From contig NC_092673.1 of NCBI RefSeq assembly GCF_964355755.1, positions 15,629,001 to 15,693,000 on the forward strand: a DNA stretch of 64,000 nucleotides, in the 5' to 3' direction. The notes below the pieces were generated by a model. That model was not told where the DNA came from. It was given only the letters and a program-made list of their open reading frames with translations, and ran no database searches. This stretch comes from Antedon mediterranea (Eukaryota > Echinodermata > Crinoidea > Comatulida > Antedonidae). A program made the position numbers and the translations under genes. This document shows, piece after piece, positions 32,638-47,600 of the stretch (positions are counted from its first letter, which is position 1; every line of letters begins with the position of its first letter).

Positions 32638-35600
32638 TTAGTCAGCCTTAACTTGATGCTGTATTTGTTGCATTTTGATAGAGCTTTCTTGTGTTGCTAA
32701 CTTGGTTGTACTTGTTAAGAGCTCTTGACATCTGTAATTTAATGAAACATATAATAAAATATATATATGTATCACATAAATTGCTGATCTAACACAAAGT
32801 AAAGTCAACTGGAATCAGTCAATGATGGCCTGATGTACTCAAAAATATTTATTCGGCACGTCATCAATTACAATCTTGCCAGGAGCAAGCAATAGGCATA
32901 GGCCTGAACTGCTCTTGCTCCAATGTTAACACATACATGCCCAACACTCCCGTTTTGGCCGGGAGACTCCAATATTTTAGACTTGTCTCCCGGTTTTCCA
33001 CATTTTCTCCCGGATTACAAAGATAACTGAATTTTAATGTATGTGTGTTTCTTTCTGCATTAAAATATAACAAAAAGGCTTACACTCAAGCAAAACAATT
33101 TTTAAGCCATTTGCGTTCCTAATTCCTAATAAATAGTTAACTTAAAAAAAACACCACCTCTCGCTTTTTTTAAACTTCAGATGTTGGCATTATGTTAACA
33201 CAAAAATAATTTATAAACAACAAATTAGTTAAAATGACAACACATGAACTAAAAATACAAAAGATTTTAAATGTGTAATTTGAGCTTTAATTAAATTCAG
33301 TGACCAAAGTTCAATTTTTAATATCTTCTGGAACATTTTTCCATAGTCTAGGAAAAATCACAAAATAGGATTTTAGAAAAGTGTTGGGCTTTGCCTTCCA
33401 ATGAATTAATGAGGAGAGTTTAGGAAATAAATACAAATACAGTACAACATAAATCCATACAAACCTGGCTATCTCTTTCAGTTCATTTTCAACTGCTTTT
33501 TCTAAGGTTTCCGATGCATTAGCAAAGCTGGTCAGTTTTGTTTTTTGGTGACTAGTGACAAGGCTTATCTCACCCAACAACTTTTGACTTTCATTGAGGG
33601 CTCTTTGTAGTTCATCTGTAAATCATTAACAAAATCATCCAATATATTTGAATTTAAAATGAGAAAAGGAATACAATACAAGGAAAATAATTGTAACTGA
33701 ATTAATAATAGGTTATGGTCATACCTTGATAAAAATCTTCATTTTCAGGTAAAAATATACCGGATGTAGCAAGTTGATGTCTAGTCGTATCCACCCCACG
33801 AGCTAGTGTTCTGAACTGTTCTTGAAATGTCTTACAATGAGCTACAACTGGGCCTAGCCCTTCACGCTGAAAAACATACAAATTATAAATAGAAAAAGAA
33901 CTTGAAAGAATATATATACTACCAGCTTTGTTGTTGTTAGACATAGCGCTTTCTACTATATTGTGCCATTTATTCCTGTCATGGGCCAGGTGTGCCTCAA
34001 GCGGGCTTTGGAATAAACCTACCAATTCATTCTCATGTACACCAAGAAATAATTGGTCGTTTTCCATTGATTAATACACCTAATTTTCATCTGTAGTTTA
34101 ATTAAAATTGTATATAGGTTTTGTAAACACACAGTATGTAGCACTACTGTAAATACTTGGATATAATCCCACTTCAGGTCTAATCCCACCCCCTACTTCA
34201 CAAAAACAGGCTTATCCCTGGGTATTATTGACTTTTGGTCTTGATGTAGGCCTCTCTGTAGCCAGTTCAGATGACTTTTTACAAGCAATATTTACCAATC
34301 ATTTTTACCGGGGTTTCCCAGGGTATAGTTCCACCCCCAAAGTCGGCCCAATTTTGTGTTCTAGTGGTGTGGGATTATACCAAAGGATATACAGTATTAT
34401 TAATAAAAAATAAATTTTATAATGGCACTACCTGTACATGTAGCTTTTTATCAAGCATATTATTGTGTTTTACTCGCTCCAGTTCAAGTTTCAGTGCAAA
34501 TTGACGCTTCCTTAACTTCTCATTTTCTGACCATAATCCGTACAATTGAGACTAAAAAAAAATATTAACATATTATTTACAGAGGATTTCAAATAACCTC
34601 CATCTTCAATGATGTGAACAGATAAAATCTATAGACTAAAATTAAACTTGTATTTGTTTAGAAATACAGTAAACATATTTATTGACAGATCATTATCCCA
34701 CACACAATTGTTTAAAATGTTTAATAAATTGAGGGAAGACCCAGTCGGCCTGATCTAACCTCTCCCCAACACTTCCTAATTCCAAAATTTTGGAATTTGA
34801 AATGCAACAGACATGACATTCAAGTTCACCACTTTGTATGCATTTGTTTACCACACAATATGTAAAGCTGAACCAACATATACATTGTGTGCAAGAAAAT
34901 ACCCTTTACTCATACTTAAGATTTTTGGCTTAATTGATTTCTTATTTTATTTATATAAATAGCGCCATCTAGTGTTCAAATATAGCTACTTTGTTTCTAA
35001 CAAGCACGAATGTGCAATACTCGGGGTACAGCGAAAGAAGCTGTAATGACGTCATAAGACCGGACGTAACGTCACATACACATCAATAACCGCGCTACCA
35101 AATACAGCTATACGGTACCATCTTCGAGACGTGATATGGCTGCATTCGGTTTGAAATTAAAGAATCCGGCTCTATAGCTTTGAGGACATGTCCCTGTAGT
35201 ATATTCATGCTAAATCCGAGCTCAATAAATAAGGGAGGAGTAGTACTTTATAAATCGCACTTTTTGCTCAATAGTGTACGTTCGGATGGAAGAAGAAGAG
35301 GAAAAGGTGAGAGAGTCCTAGACTCAGGTACCCCGAGTAATAAAACGAGATATACTCTATATCATATTAAGTATACAGTATATTTCACCATAAAGTTAAA
35401 GAAAAAAAGGTTTCGCCGGGGCTCAAACCGGGACCTTCTGCGTGTTACGAAACCTCTTACACTAGAAATGTGGGTTACACAAAGTTTTTTAATCCATTTA
35501 AATTGCAAATAAATATGGTAATAAGCACAAAGCAAAATAAACATGTGTAAAAGTGATAATTACCGATTACACAAAATAAGTATTTAAAAAAATAATAAAA

Positions 35601-38600
35601 ATAAGATATACTGTGTATAATTATCATATTGCGTATACAGTACTTTTCACCATAAAGTTAAAAAAAAAAGGTTTCGCCCGGGCTCGAACCAGGTACCTTC
35701 TGCGTGTTAAGCAAACGTGATAACCACTACGACAAGAAGCCGCATATAACTACATAACGCTGTGGTGTGTGTCACACATTGTGGCTTCTTAATTAAACAA
35801 ATTAACCAAAAAGCACGAATGTGCGATACTCGGGGTACAGCAAATGAAGCTGTAATGACGTCATAAGACGGGATGTGACGTCACATACACATCAATAACC
35901 TAGCAAATACGGCTATATGGTACCATCTTCGAGACGTCATATGGCTGCATCCGGTTTGAAATTTATAGATTTGAGGGCATGTCCCTGTAGTATATTCATG
36001 CCAAATCCCAGCTCAATACTACAACTAATAAGGGAGGAGTAGTACTTTAAAAATCGCACTTTTTACTCAATAGTGTCCAGATGGAGAAAATGAGTAAGTC
36101 CTAGACTCGGGTACCCCGAGTAAAAATTATTTTTCTACCATTAGGTACAGACAGATCCAAAGACCATGACATCATTACCTATTTTTAGAAACACTTTATC
36201 CACTTACCATAGCTTCTTTTTCTTGTTCCTGAAATGCTTTGCGTGCCTAATGATAAAAAAAACAAACATAGTTATTTCTTTTTTTTCAAAATTATGGTAT
36301 AAAAATAGGACTCAACAGATAATGCTGAATAAGATTGCTTTAAATAAAAGAAAATTATTGACAGATTGGAATATCCCACATTGCAATAAATAGAAATAAA
36401 AATGTTAATTATTTGATGCTTTAATACATCGAAGGACCCACGGGGAGACCTATAGTCAGATTGATCTACTCCCTTCCCAATCCTTCTTCAATCCTACATT
36501 TTGGAAATTGCAATGCACAGTATTACAATACATTAGATTAAGTTCAGCACTTTTACAATTTTAGGAACCCATCCCTATTCAAAATCATGGATCTGCCATC
36601 TTGAATCGACTAATGATTTGTTGATAATGATGATGATGCCAGTGTGATGATGATTTTAGTATTGATAAATTTATGATAATAATTTTACCTTTGAATCAAG
36701 AAACAGCCATTGTAAATATTCAGTATAAATTCTATCCAAATACGCCTGGGTTATGTCCTGTGTAAAGAAAACACACAACATCATATTACTTCCGTATATC
36801 CTCTGGTATAGTCTCACCATCCTAAAACACAAATACAACTTGGTGGGACTATACCCGGAGAAAACCTGGTTCAGGAAAAAAATTATTGGTAAGCATTTCT
36901 TCTGAACTGGCTAAAGAAGAGGCTTACATTCAGACCAAAAGTCAATACTGGGACTATACCTGGAGATATGTCTGTTTATGAAATCAGACAGAAAGTAGGG
37001 GTGGAATTAGACAGAAAGTAGGATTATACCGGAGGATATACAGTATTACATTAAATGTGAACCATGTTTAGAAAATAGTATCGCCAAATGTAAACAAATT
37101 AGTTCAACATTGCAAAAACCAAATCGAATCGCTATTTTATAATGAACACGCTTCTTCTATAAAAAATATGAGATAATAGGGAGGTTTCGCAACGCTACGA
37201 ATACGATAACGAAAACGGATACGTCACGCACACGCGCAAAATCTGTTTCGCATGGCAACGAAATATTGAGGCGCGTCCAAAATATGACTGCGGTAAAATA
37301 ATTTGAGCGAAGCGAAGGTACGTGTTGCTTGGTGCTTGGCTGCCTAGGCCTAGCGTAACATCAAAGCGAGTGATGACTTTAAAAATTGCTATTTATCAAA
37401 ATTGACCTGGAATTTTAGTAAATTACTTTAGTAAATTACTTTCAATAAATCTATAATTATATTATAATCATGAATCATTCCTAATTCAAATGCAAAATGT
37501 GCAAAATAGATCAAAAACTATACTCGTTTTGTAGTTACGAATATGACTGGTGATATTCGTCAACACGAATACGCTTTACGAATATGAAATGGGGATCAGC
37601 TCAAAAGTTTCACAAATGTATGACATATCCGTTTTCGTTATCGTATTCGTAAGGTTGCGAAACCTCCCTAATAATGCCAGATTTCAAAATATTACATTGA
37701 TTGTTGACCTACAACCATACACACTTTGTGTGGTTGAATTAAATTGATTGACAAAGTTAATTTGCCAAGGTTCATCCTGGTCTGCGAAAAAAGATTACAA
37801 CATTATGAGTAAAAGTGGAGTGGAGTGGAGTTGTAGCTTTTTGGTTATGATGCTTGGCTACCACTCCAATGGTCCTGGGTTCAAGCCCCGTGACATGTCA
37901 GGATTTTTTCTAAAGACCAAATTTACTCCACTCCCAAAGACTTTATTTATGTAGAGCATCTTGTGTATATGTTTGTCTTGTGAACCTCTGAGGATCCCTA
38001 ATGATCAGCAATAGCTGGATGGATCACCCTCATTAAATATTGTTAAAAAAAAAAAAAAACTTGGGGCAAAAATATTGCATCATTACCTCTTTCTTGGAAG
38101 TCTTGGCTGTTTGATTGTGTAATGCCTTAATGATAGATGATTGGTTAATAGAAGATGCATCTTATTAAAGAATAAAAAGGTTATTGTATTAATGTTATTG
38201 TATTAATGTTATTGTATTAATGTTATTGTATCAATGTTATTGTATTAATGTTATTGTATTAATGTTATTGTATTAATGTTATTGTATTAATGTTATTGTA
38301 TTAATGTTATTGTATTAATGTTATTGTATTAATGTTATTGTATTAATGTTATTGTATTAATGTTATTGTATTAATGTTATTGTATTAATGTTATTGTATT
38401 AATGTTATTGTATTAATGTTATTGTATTAATGTTATTGTATTAATGTTATTGTATTAATGTTATTGTATTAATGTTATTGTATTAATGTTATTGTATTAA
38501 TGTTATTGTATTAATGTTATTGTATTAATGTTATTGTATTAATGGTATAGTAGACAGAAGTAGGAGAAATGTTAATACCATAAATCTTCTAATTGTAACC

Positions 38601-41600
38601 CTGGGTTATTATTCTTTTTTTAGGGTTACTATTAGAGTAGTGGGTTACTATTACTAATCTTAAATTAGGCACCTGAAAATAGACCCACCCCCAACTTTTC
38701 CGGCCACCAACTCATAGCAAAATAATAAAAAAAAGTATGAATAAACAAATTTGGTTGAACACCACCAAACCAAACACTCAATCCTCCCCCACTCCCGAGA
38801 TAAACATTATTTTAAAAATACGGCTGCATCATAAGTTTTTGTGACTCTAATAGTAACCCCCATGGGTTAATAGAGAGGTTTCGCAATCTTACGAATACGA
38901 TAACGAAAACAGATACGTCACGCACACGTATTCGTTTTCATAAGCCATAAAAAAATCTGTTTCGCATGGCAACGAAATATCGAGGCGCGTCTAAAATATG
39001 ACTGCGGTAAATTTGAGCGAATCGCAGGTACGTGTTGCTTGGTGCTTGGCTGTCTAGGCCTAGCGTAACATCAAAGCGAGTGAGGACTTTAAAAACTGCT
39101 ATTTATAAAAATTGACCTGGCATTTTAGTAAATTACTTTCAATAAAGTATAATTATATTATAATCATGAATCATTCCTGATTCAAATGCAAAATGTGCAA
39201 AATAGACCAAAAACTATACTCGTTTTGTAGTTACGAATATGACTGGTGATATTCGTCAACATGAATACGCTTAACGAATACGAAATGGGGATCAGCTCAA
39301 AAGTTTCACAAATGTGTTATCGTATTCGTAAGGTTGCGAAATCTCCCTATTAGAGTAGTGGGTTATTATTAGAATTGACTTATATATAGATTGACTTATA
39401 AAGTGGTTTACTATTAGAAGGGGGGTTACTATTAGAGTGTGGGTTACTATTAGAAGGAGGGGTTACTATTAGAGTGTGGGTGACTATTAGAAGATTTATT
39501 AATAAATATATTTTCATTTTAAAATACCAAAAGTTTTAGAACTGTCTGAAATACCAGACAAGATTGCATTTAAACATTAAATTAAGAATTCTAGAATTCC
39601 TTAATACTTTTAACATTGGACGTGTGTTGGTAAATGCATAAATCTTGTATGACACTATACCTGCATGTGCGATAATTGATTCTTCTAGCATCACAGGCAT
39701 CTTAGACATAGTTGCTGCCGGAGTTGAAGTCACACCACCAGCCATCTTTGATCTCATGGGGGTATAAAAGAATTCAGTTTCATTACCACTAGAATGCTTC
39801 TTGTGAGATGCTCTGACATCCTCTTGTATATGAGACTGATGTAGATCAATGTTGCCAGGATGCCTTTTAGAAGACTTCTTGTGAGATGCCCTGACATCCT
39901 CTTGTATATGAGACTGATGCAGATCACTGTTGCCAGGGTGCCTTTTAGAAGACTTCTGGTGAGATGCTCTGACATCCTCCAGTATATGAGACTGATGTAG
40001 ATCTGGACTACTGGGATGCTTTTTAGAGATTTTGACATCAATTGTAGGTGTTACATATGACTTTGAATTGAAAGATTTCATTTGTCTGACATCATCCCGT
40101 TTTGGAACCTTTTTAAAAGATGACACCTGAACTGGTTTTGTTTTATTTGATGCAACTTTTCTAGACTGGAATAAAATTTCATTCAAATTTGTTATCACAT
40201 TTAAGCAAGAATAATACATTTACAATGAAATCATACTAATTGTTATTCATATCATACAAATAGATATTCATATCACACTAATGGATATTCATATTATACT
40301 AATGAATATTCATATCATACTACTGGTTATTCATATCATACAAATGGCTATTCATATCATACTAATGGATATGAATGAATATCATACTAATGAATATTCA
40401 TATCATACTAAATGGATATTCATATCATACTAATGAATATTCATATCATACTAATGAATATTCATATCATACTATTCATATCAGTTCCAGTAAAGTTCTC
40501 AATATCATTGTCAAATTTGTTATCAAATTTGGAAGTTGATACATTTACAATAAAATCATACTAATGGTCAATTTGTTTTATTCTTTTTCTATTTTCACTT
40601 CTTTTATCATAAATGTATATATATTTTTGATTGAATTTATTATTTTACTGTTTTTTCATGATTTAAAGAATTCTGTAGGCATTATTTTTCTTTTATTTTA
40701 TATAAACAGGACCATATGTAAAACAGTTTATACATCTAAACCTGATATGTTTTTATCCTGTATAAATATGTTTTAAATAAATAAATAGCATACTAATGTA
40801 TATTCATATACTTATGTATATCCATATCATACTAATGGATATTCATATCATATTAATGAAGGTTCATATCGGTTCTTGTAAAATTCTCAAAATCATTGTA
40901 AAGTTCTCAAAGTCATATTAATGAATATTCATCTTAACTTATTTCTTGATGGTGATACAAAAAAAAACAACTAAATGGATAATCATATCATACTAATGGA
41001 TATTCATATCATACAAATGGATATTCATATCATACAAATGGATATTCATATCATACTAATGGATATTCATATCATACTAAATGGATATTCATATCATACT
41101 AAATGGATATTCATATCATACTAAATGGATATTCATATCATACTAAATGGATATTCATATCATACTAAATGGATATTCATATCATACTAAATGGATATTC
41201 ATATCATACTAAATGGATATTCATATCATACTAAATGGATATTCATATCATACTAAATGGATATTCATATCATACTAAATGGATATTCATATCATACTAA
41301 ATGGATATTCATATCATACTAAATGGATATTCATATCATACTAAATGGATATTCATATTATATTAAATGGATATTCATATACTAAATGGACATTCATATC
41401 ATACTAATGGACATTCATATCATACTAAATGGACATTCATATCATACTAAATGGACATTCATATCATACTAAATGGACATTCATATCATACTAAATGGAT
41501 ATTCATATCATACTAAATGGATATTCATATCATACTAAATGGATATTCATATCATACTAAATGGATATTCATATCATACTAAATGGATATTCATATCATA

Positions 41601-44600
41601 CTAAATGGATATTCATATCATACTAAATGGATATTCATATCATACTAAATGGATATTCATATTATATAAAATGGATATTCATATTATATTAAATGGACAT
41701 TCATATACTAAATGGACATTCATATCATACTAAATGGACATTCATATCATACTAAATGGACATTCATATCATACTAAATGGACATTCATATCATACTAAA
41801 TGGATATTCATATCATACTAAATGGATATTCATATCATACTAAATGGATATTCATATCATACTAAATGGATATTCATATCATACTAAATGGATATTCATA
41901 TCATACTAAATGGATATTCATATACTAATGAAGGTCCATATCGGTTCCTGTAAAGTTCTCAAAGTCATTGTCAAAGTCAAAAAATAGTCACCAACTTATA
42001 CTTAAAATAAAATCGTAGGTCAAATCAAATAACAAATCATTTAAATTTTAGCTTAGAAAGTGGCATGGCCGAGCGGGTAAGCCGCCTATACGCAAATTCT
42101 AAATTTTGACTCACTGTATGGGTATGAAAACACCGAATACAACAGGTCTCCTTTTTCTGTCAGGTCAAGGTCTCAAACATTGTGTTGGTAAAATGCGTAA
42201 AACACAACATTATTAACAACTTTTTCTTAACATTTCCAATAATAATTACCAAATATGAGCCGTGATGTTTCCTAAATGATTGACTAGTGCTAGATTTGCT
42301 TGTGTTTTGTACCGTTTGCTGTTTATATCTTGATTGCACAGCCCGTCCTATCAAATTCAAATAAAATGATAAATTTCATACTGGCTATTATAATGGAAAA
42401 ACAACAACAAAAAACAAAGAAAAATCAAACCGTATTAAATATTACCTCTTTGTTTTTTCTTTTTTTCTTTTAAGACATCTTCACTAAAAATAAAAGAATG
42501 TACAGTATATAATAAAAATATATATTTTGTTAACATCAATCTTAATAGGGTTATAATGTTTTGTTAACGGTCATTTTAATCTTAACATTAACATTTATTA
42601 GCGCCCATTTCTATGAAGAGCCCATCATAATCAGCTTTTTAATTATATTTTGCTAGAAATTAATTTAGTTACCAAATTTATATTTATTATGTTAAGTAGC
42701 GTAGGTTTCTTGAAATAACAGATAATAATAATAATAAATAATAATAACTGGTACTCATGATAGAGCACATTATGCTGAAAGCCTCAATGCGCTTTATATA
42801 GACAGAAAAATTTAGAAAATTAAAAATTCAAAAGGTGGGTTTTGAGGAGAAAGCAGATATTATTTGATACCTTGGTTTTTCTGCAGGAATTTCCGTAACT
42901 TTGGGCTTTGACTTTTCCAATCTGGTTATCTCTGCCTCAATCTCATCCATTACAGATTCACTACCTGTTATTAGTTGTCCTAAAAAACATAAATAATATT
43001 CCACATAGAAAAACAAATTATACAAATGTTTATGATGTCACATAATAGTTTAATTTTACCAAAAATAAGATAGAATAAAGGTTATTTACGGGAAAAAACA
43101 TAGCTTAAAGAGAAGAAAATAGCAGAAGCCCATTGTCTGGGTTTACTTTAATTGTCAATTTTGTCTTTTTTAATAATTATTTCAGTTTTTTGACCAAAAC
43201 AATAACTTTCTTCAAACTACAAAATTGATTATATAAAGTTTTATTTATTCATCTTAATTTTCATATATATTTGGGGTACATACATATTTAATAAACATAA
43301 TTGTTATACAGACATTTTAAAGTAACACAATTATGCATTTGAGGTTTTATCCATATGATTCATTTATGCAAATTGTTCACACTTTTTACATACAAAGGGA
43401 AGACAACGACAAAGATATGATTGACATGTGCACGCAAGTGAAGGAAATGAGGCAATCTAAAAAAAGATAAAAAACGTTTAAATACTATATCTTCTTAGAT
43501 GGTTTCTGTCATTTTGGATTTAGTATTTTGCATTAGGTGTACAATGTAACAAACAACAATTTTAACAAAGTTTGAAAATGTTAAAAATAGAATTCTGTAA
43601 GCAAATGTCTTTTTTAGGGAAAATTTATATTGTTGACAGCACACATTATATTAATGAAATAAATCATGTTTTTAATTATATGATATTATTATATGATATT
43701 ATATGATATTATGATATTATATGATATTACGATATTATATGATATTATATGATATTTATGGAAACATTACATTTAAGAAGATTTAAAGATTGTTTTTTTT
43801 TTATTAAGTTAGCTGTTTAAGTATTTAAAATGTTTGGTTTCTGGGCAGTCCTTTTCAAGCTCTTGTTTCAGGGATTTTTATGGGCATTTGATTGATTATT
43901 ATTGAGTAAAAGAAATACATTTAATTTAATCAAATATTACCTGTGTATGGGCATCTGTGGCTACTAAAGGTATATTTTAATATTCTTTTTAAAATTTAAT
44001 TGTCATCATTTATTTCAATGCATTTTTCAAATAAATTGAATACAAAAAATTCTTTGCCAATAAAAATGTTCATATGATATTATATGATATTATGATATTA
44101 TATGATATTTATGAAAACATTACATTTAAGAAGATTTAAAGATTGTTTTTTTTTATTAAGTTAGCTGTTTAAGTACTTAAAAAGTTTGGTTTCTGGGCAG
44201 TCCTTTTCAAGCTCTTGTTTTGGGGATTTTTATGGACATAATTGATTGATTATTATTGAGTAAAAGAAATACATTTAATTTAATCAAATATTACCTGTGT
44301 ATGGGCATCTGTGGCTACTAAAGGTATATTTTAATATTCTTTCTAAAATTTAATTGTCATCATTTATTTCAATGCATTTTTCAAATAAATTGAATACAAA
44401 AAATTCTTTGCCAATAAAAATGTTCACAAAATTCGTATCTCATAGAATACTTTAAAAATGTTATGATCTAATAAAAATGTGTAAGTTAATCTGGTCTAAA
44501 ACTCTTATCTAAGATTTTGTATTTGATTGATTCTGCATAAAACATAAAAGCAAGCCCTTCTGCCACTTGTGGTTATTAAATGATACAAGTCTAGAAAACG

Positions 44601-47600
44601 TAGACTGCTGATTTGTGAGGAAATTTGGTAAACCTAAAGAATGAGTCAGACTTCACTTTGCTTGTGTCTATTTAATTAAAGCACAACCTTTGAATGACGT
44701 TCAACAATAACAAAAACATTTTTTAAACGAAATAAAATAATATTTAAACTTTCAGAATGTTAAAAGCAATTTCCTGCTATAATTATTCCATTAAAGAAAT
44801 TGGGAGATTTTTTTTAAATAGTATAATCATAATCACAATTTTCTATTATTATAATGTGTTTTCGCTATTTTTCTCTCGTCCAATCAGAAGTCATGATTCA
44901 TTACTTGAATTACAAGGTCCTTCCTCCTTCACAAATGGGTTATCCTGACATGACACAAAGTTTGTTCCCGTGAGAGGATGCTATTTTCTTTCGTTCGTTT
45001 CTTCGTTTAAACTTTATGACACGCTCATAAGCTGCTGGTTCAGCTTAAAGAAGTTCTAATTTTATTTATTTCCAAGTCCACGTAGACAATAGTGAATTGT
45101 TTAAACAGGAATTGATTAATTATGTCCCTCTTCAGTCAAGAAGTTCCAGGCCGTGATTTAAATTACCTTTTTGCAAGCATGTAATAATCAAGTTACGACG
45201 AAACATTGGTGAGTTTTTATTCTACCATACCTTTCAATTATAATGTGAGCAAGACATATATGTACTAATTGATTTTTAATTTTGTTACCTGCACTTCAGA
45301 TGATAGGATGGCATGTCAAACTTTCTACGTTCATTTGTATGTTCATGTGGTGTTTGCGAAGATAGCTTAACTCAAGTTCCAATCTAGTTGATATAATTTG
45401 TTACTGGTTTGCTACTGATATAATTTTTTTTTTATCTAAAAGTTTTTAAGGAGGGTGTAGAATTAGGTTTCAAAGAGGTTATGTTAAATTCTGAAACAAA
45501 AAGGTATAGAATATGAATAAATGAAACATGATGGAATATTTAATAAAGCAAACAGAAGAAGGAAGTGAAGTATTATTGGCTTGATTAGTTGTGGCCTTGT
45601 GTAAGTATTTTATCCTTTAGTTTGAATGTTATAGCCGTTGATCCTCCATCACATTGGCTGACATTCACAGATTAGTTTACAATTTCAGTTATATAAAGTG
45701 ATTGTGTTCTTATCAATTGATTTGTTTTAATGTTTACTATGTTTTTTAGTATTTCTATAAACTAGTAAAAATTTCTCCCATAATGGTTTAATAATGAATA
45801 CAAAATAACATAAAACAAGAAGCCAAAATCAGTTCATATTTATGAATTAGGAAATTCTAAAAGTAACTTCGATCCCAAATAGCAGAACCTTATTTTTATC
45901 AGGGAAAGCCTTTGTGGGTTGGATATTAGTCTTTCTATTGACAATAGGTATCAAACGGCATGCCGATCTAAGGGTGGGCGACACTTTAAGGTAGGAGGAA
46001 ACACTACTTCGCAAGAGCTTCATAACACATACGCCAAATCAACCTTTCTAGACAGTTCCATTTGAATGCAACTATATTCCAATTTCCCCCATATGCCAAG
46101 TCATGCCATGAGGTATGCCATAGGGAATGATTAGCATCCATAGTACGATACTAATGCCGGCGTCTACATTCTCAGTAAGCCAGGTTAGGTAAAATTGTGA
46201 GCTTTACAAAAGGGGTTTTAGGACAAGTTCTAAGGTGAGTTTCTGGGTACAAAATGTAGGCTAGGTTTAATTTTAGGTAGACTGGATGACTGGAATTTAT
46301 GAAGGATGAAACTGGGTTTCTGCTATGTGTCTGTACTAATTTGAAGGTAATTAATTCAAGTCTATTTATAAATTACATCCTCTAAAATATCCTCTATGAA
46401 GGGTGACATTACAGTACCTTCCAAACCAAATGTGTCCGCTGGAAATTAGCTATACTTAGACATGGTATTATTCTGAACTTGTTGCTGACATACATAATAC
46501 TTTAATACAAAGATGCCTAAAGCTATGAAAAAAACTTTAAAATGATTACATGGCCATCATTTCAAGGATTCTGTACATGACTTTGGGCAACATTACTACC
46601 TAAATATCCTTTAAAGAAATCCATTAGACCCTGATAACAGTGTGTATACAGAGATCAACTTGAAAATAGCGCTATTAATGTTGATTCATGCATTGATTTA
46701 TAAATTTGAAAATCTATAAATTATTTTTATCTTAAAATACACTCATTTTTCATAAAAGTATAAAAAATAAACAATATGCTTGTAATGTAAGGCTCAAATG
46801 AAAGCTAATTTTTAGTAAGTTATTGAATAATATTTCTTTAAATTTGAGTGCAAGTTTCATTTTAATTAAATAATACTAACTTTGCCTTTCCGAAAAAGAA
46901 TACAAACAATTTAATACTTTGTTTACAAAAAATATGCATTTAAAAATTCATATGTTATAATCTAATGAATGAATATTCATTATCTAGAACAGTCAAATTA
47001 CTGACTATGAGTCAAGAAAGTGCACGCTAGGGTCAAAGGTCAAGAGACGGTCATTATTGGTCGTGTGACTTGTCTAAATTTACAAGCAGGATATTCTAAA
47101 GGAAAAGAACAAGATATGTTGACATAAAAAGATCAGTGATTTTGACAATGATTAATCAGGGAAGAGTGAAATTACTCTTTTGAAATTTCACTCTTCCCTG
47201 GATTGATCAAACCCCATTTAAAAATCTTTAAACATAATTTTTGGGATGTACGAGCAATTATATTATAAATCTAAGGTGGTCTCTATATTTAATATTTTGG
47301 ATTATTGACAACTATATTTACCCTTTTCTTTGATGATGATTGGCTGCTTATGTCGCCCTACAAATGCTTCTTGGCCTGCGACATGACTAGCGCCCTCTTG
47401 GGTGACATCAATGTCACCAAGTAGACTCATTGTAGGCACCGAGTCAACAGCAATCCTGGCAGTGTTAGCAACATAACCACTATTTCTATAAAAGGATGAT
47501 ACACAGTGGAATAAAAAGATAGTAAAATTTAAGAATTGATCAAGCCTATTAAATATCATTATAATATAAGTAAACATTTGAAAACTATATCTATTGTATA

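Noticed and set aside
38171-41935. CRISPR-like regular repeats
   Set aside because: These are contiguous minisatellites without spacers, in an animal gene.
42059-42100. GGCATGGCCGAGCGGGTAAG resembles the 5' part of tRNA-Leu or tRNA-Ser
   Set aside because: There is a box A-like segment but no box B or acceptor pairing downstream; at most a tRNA-derived fragment.
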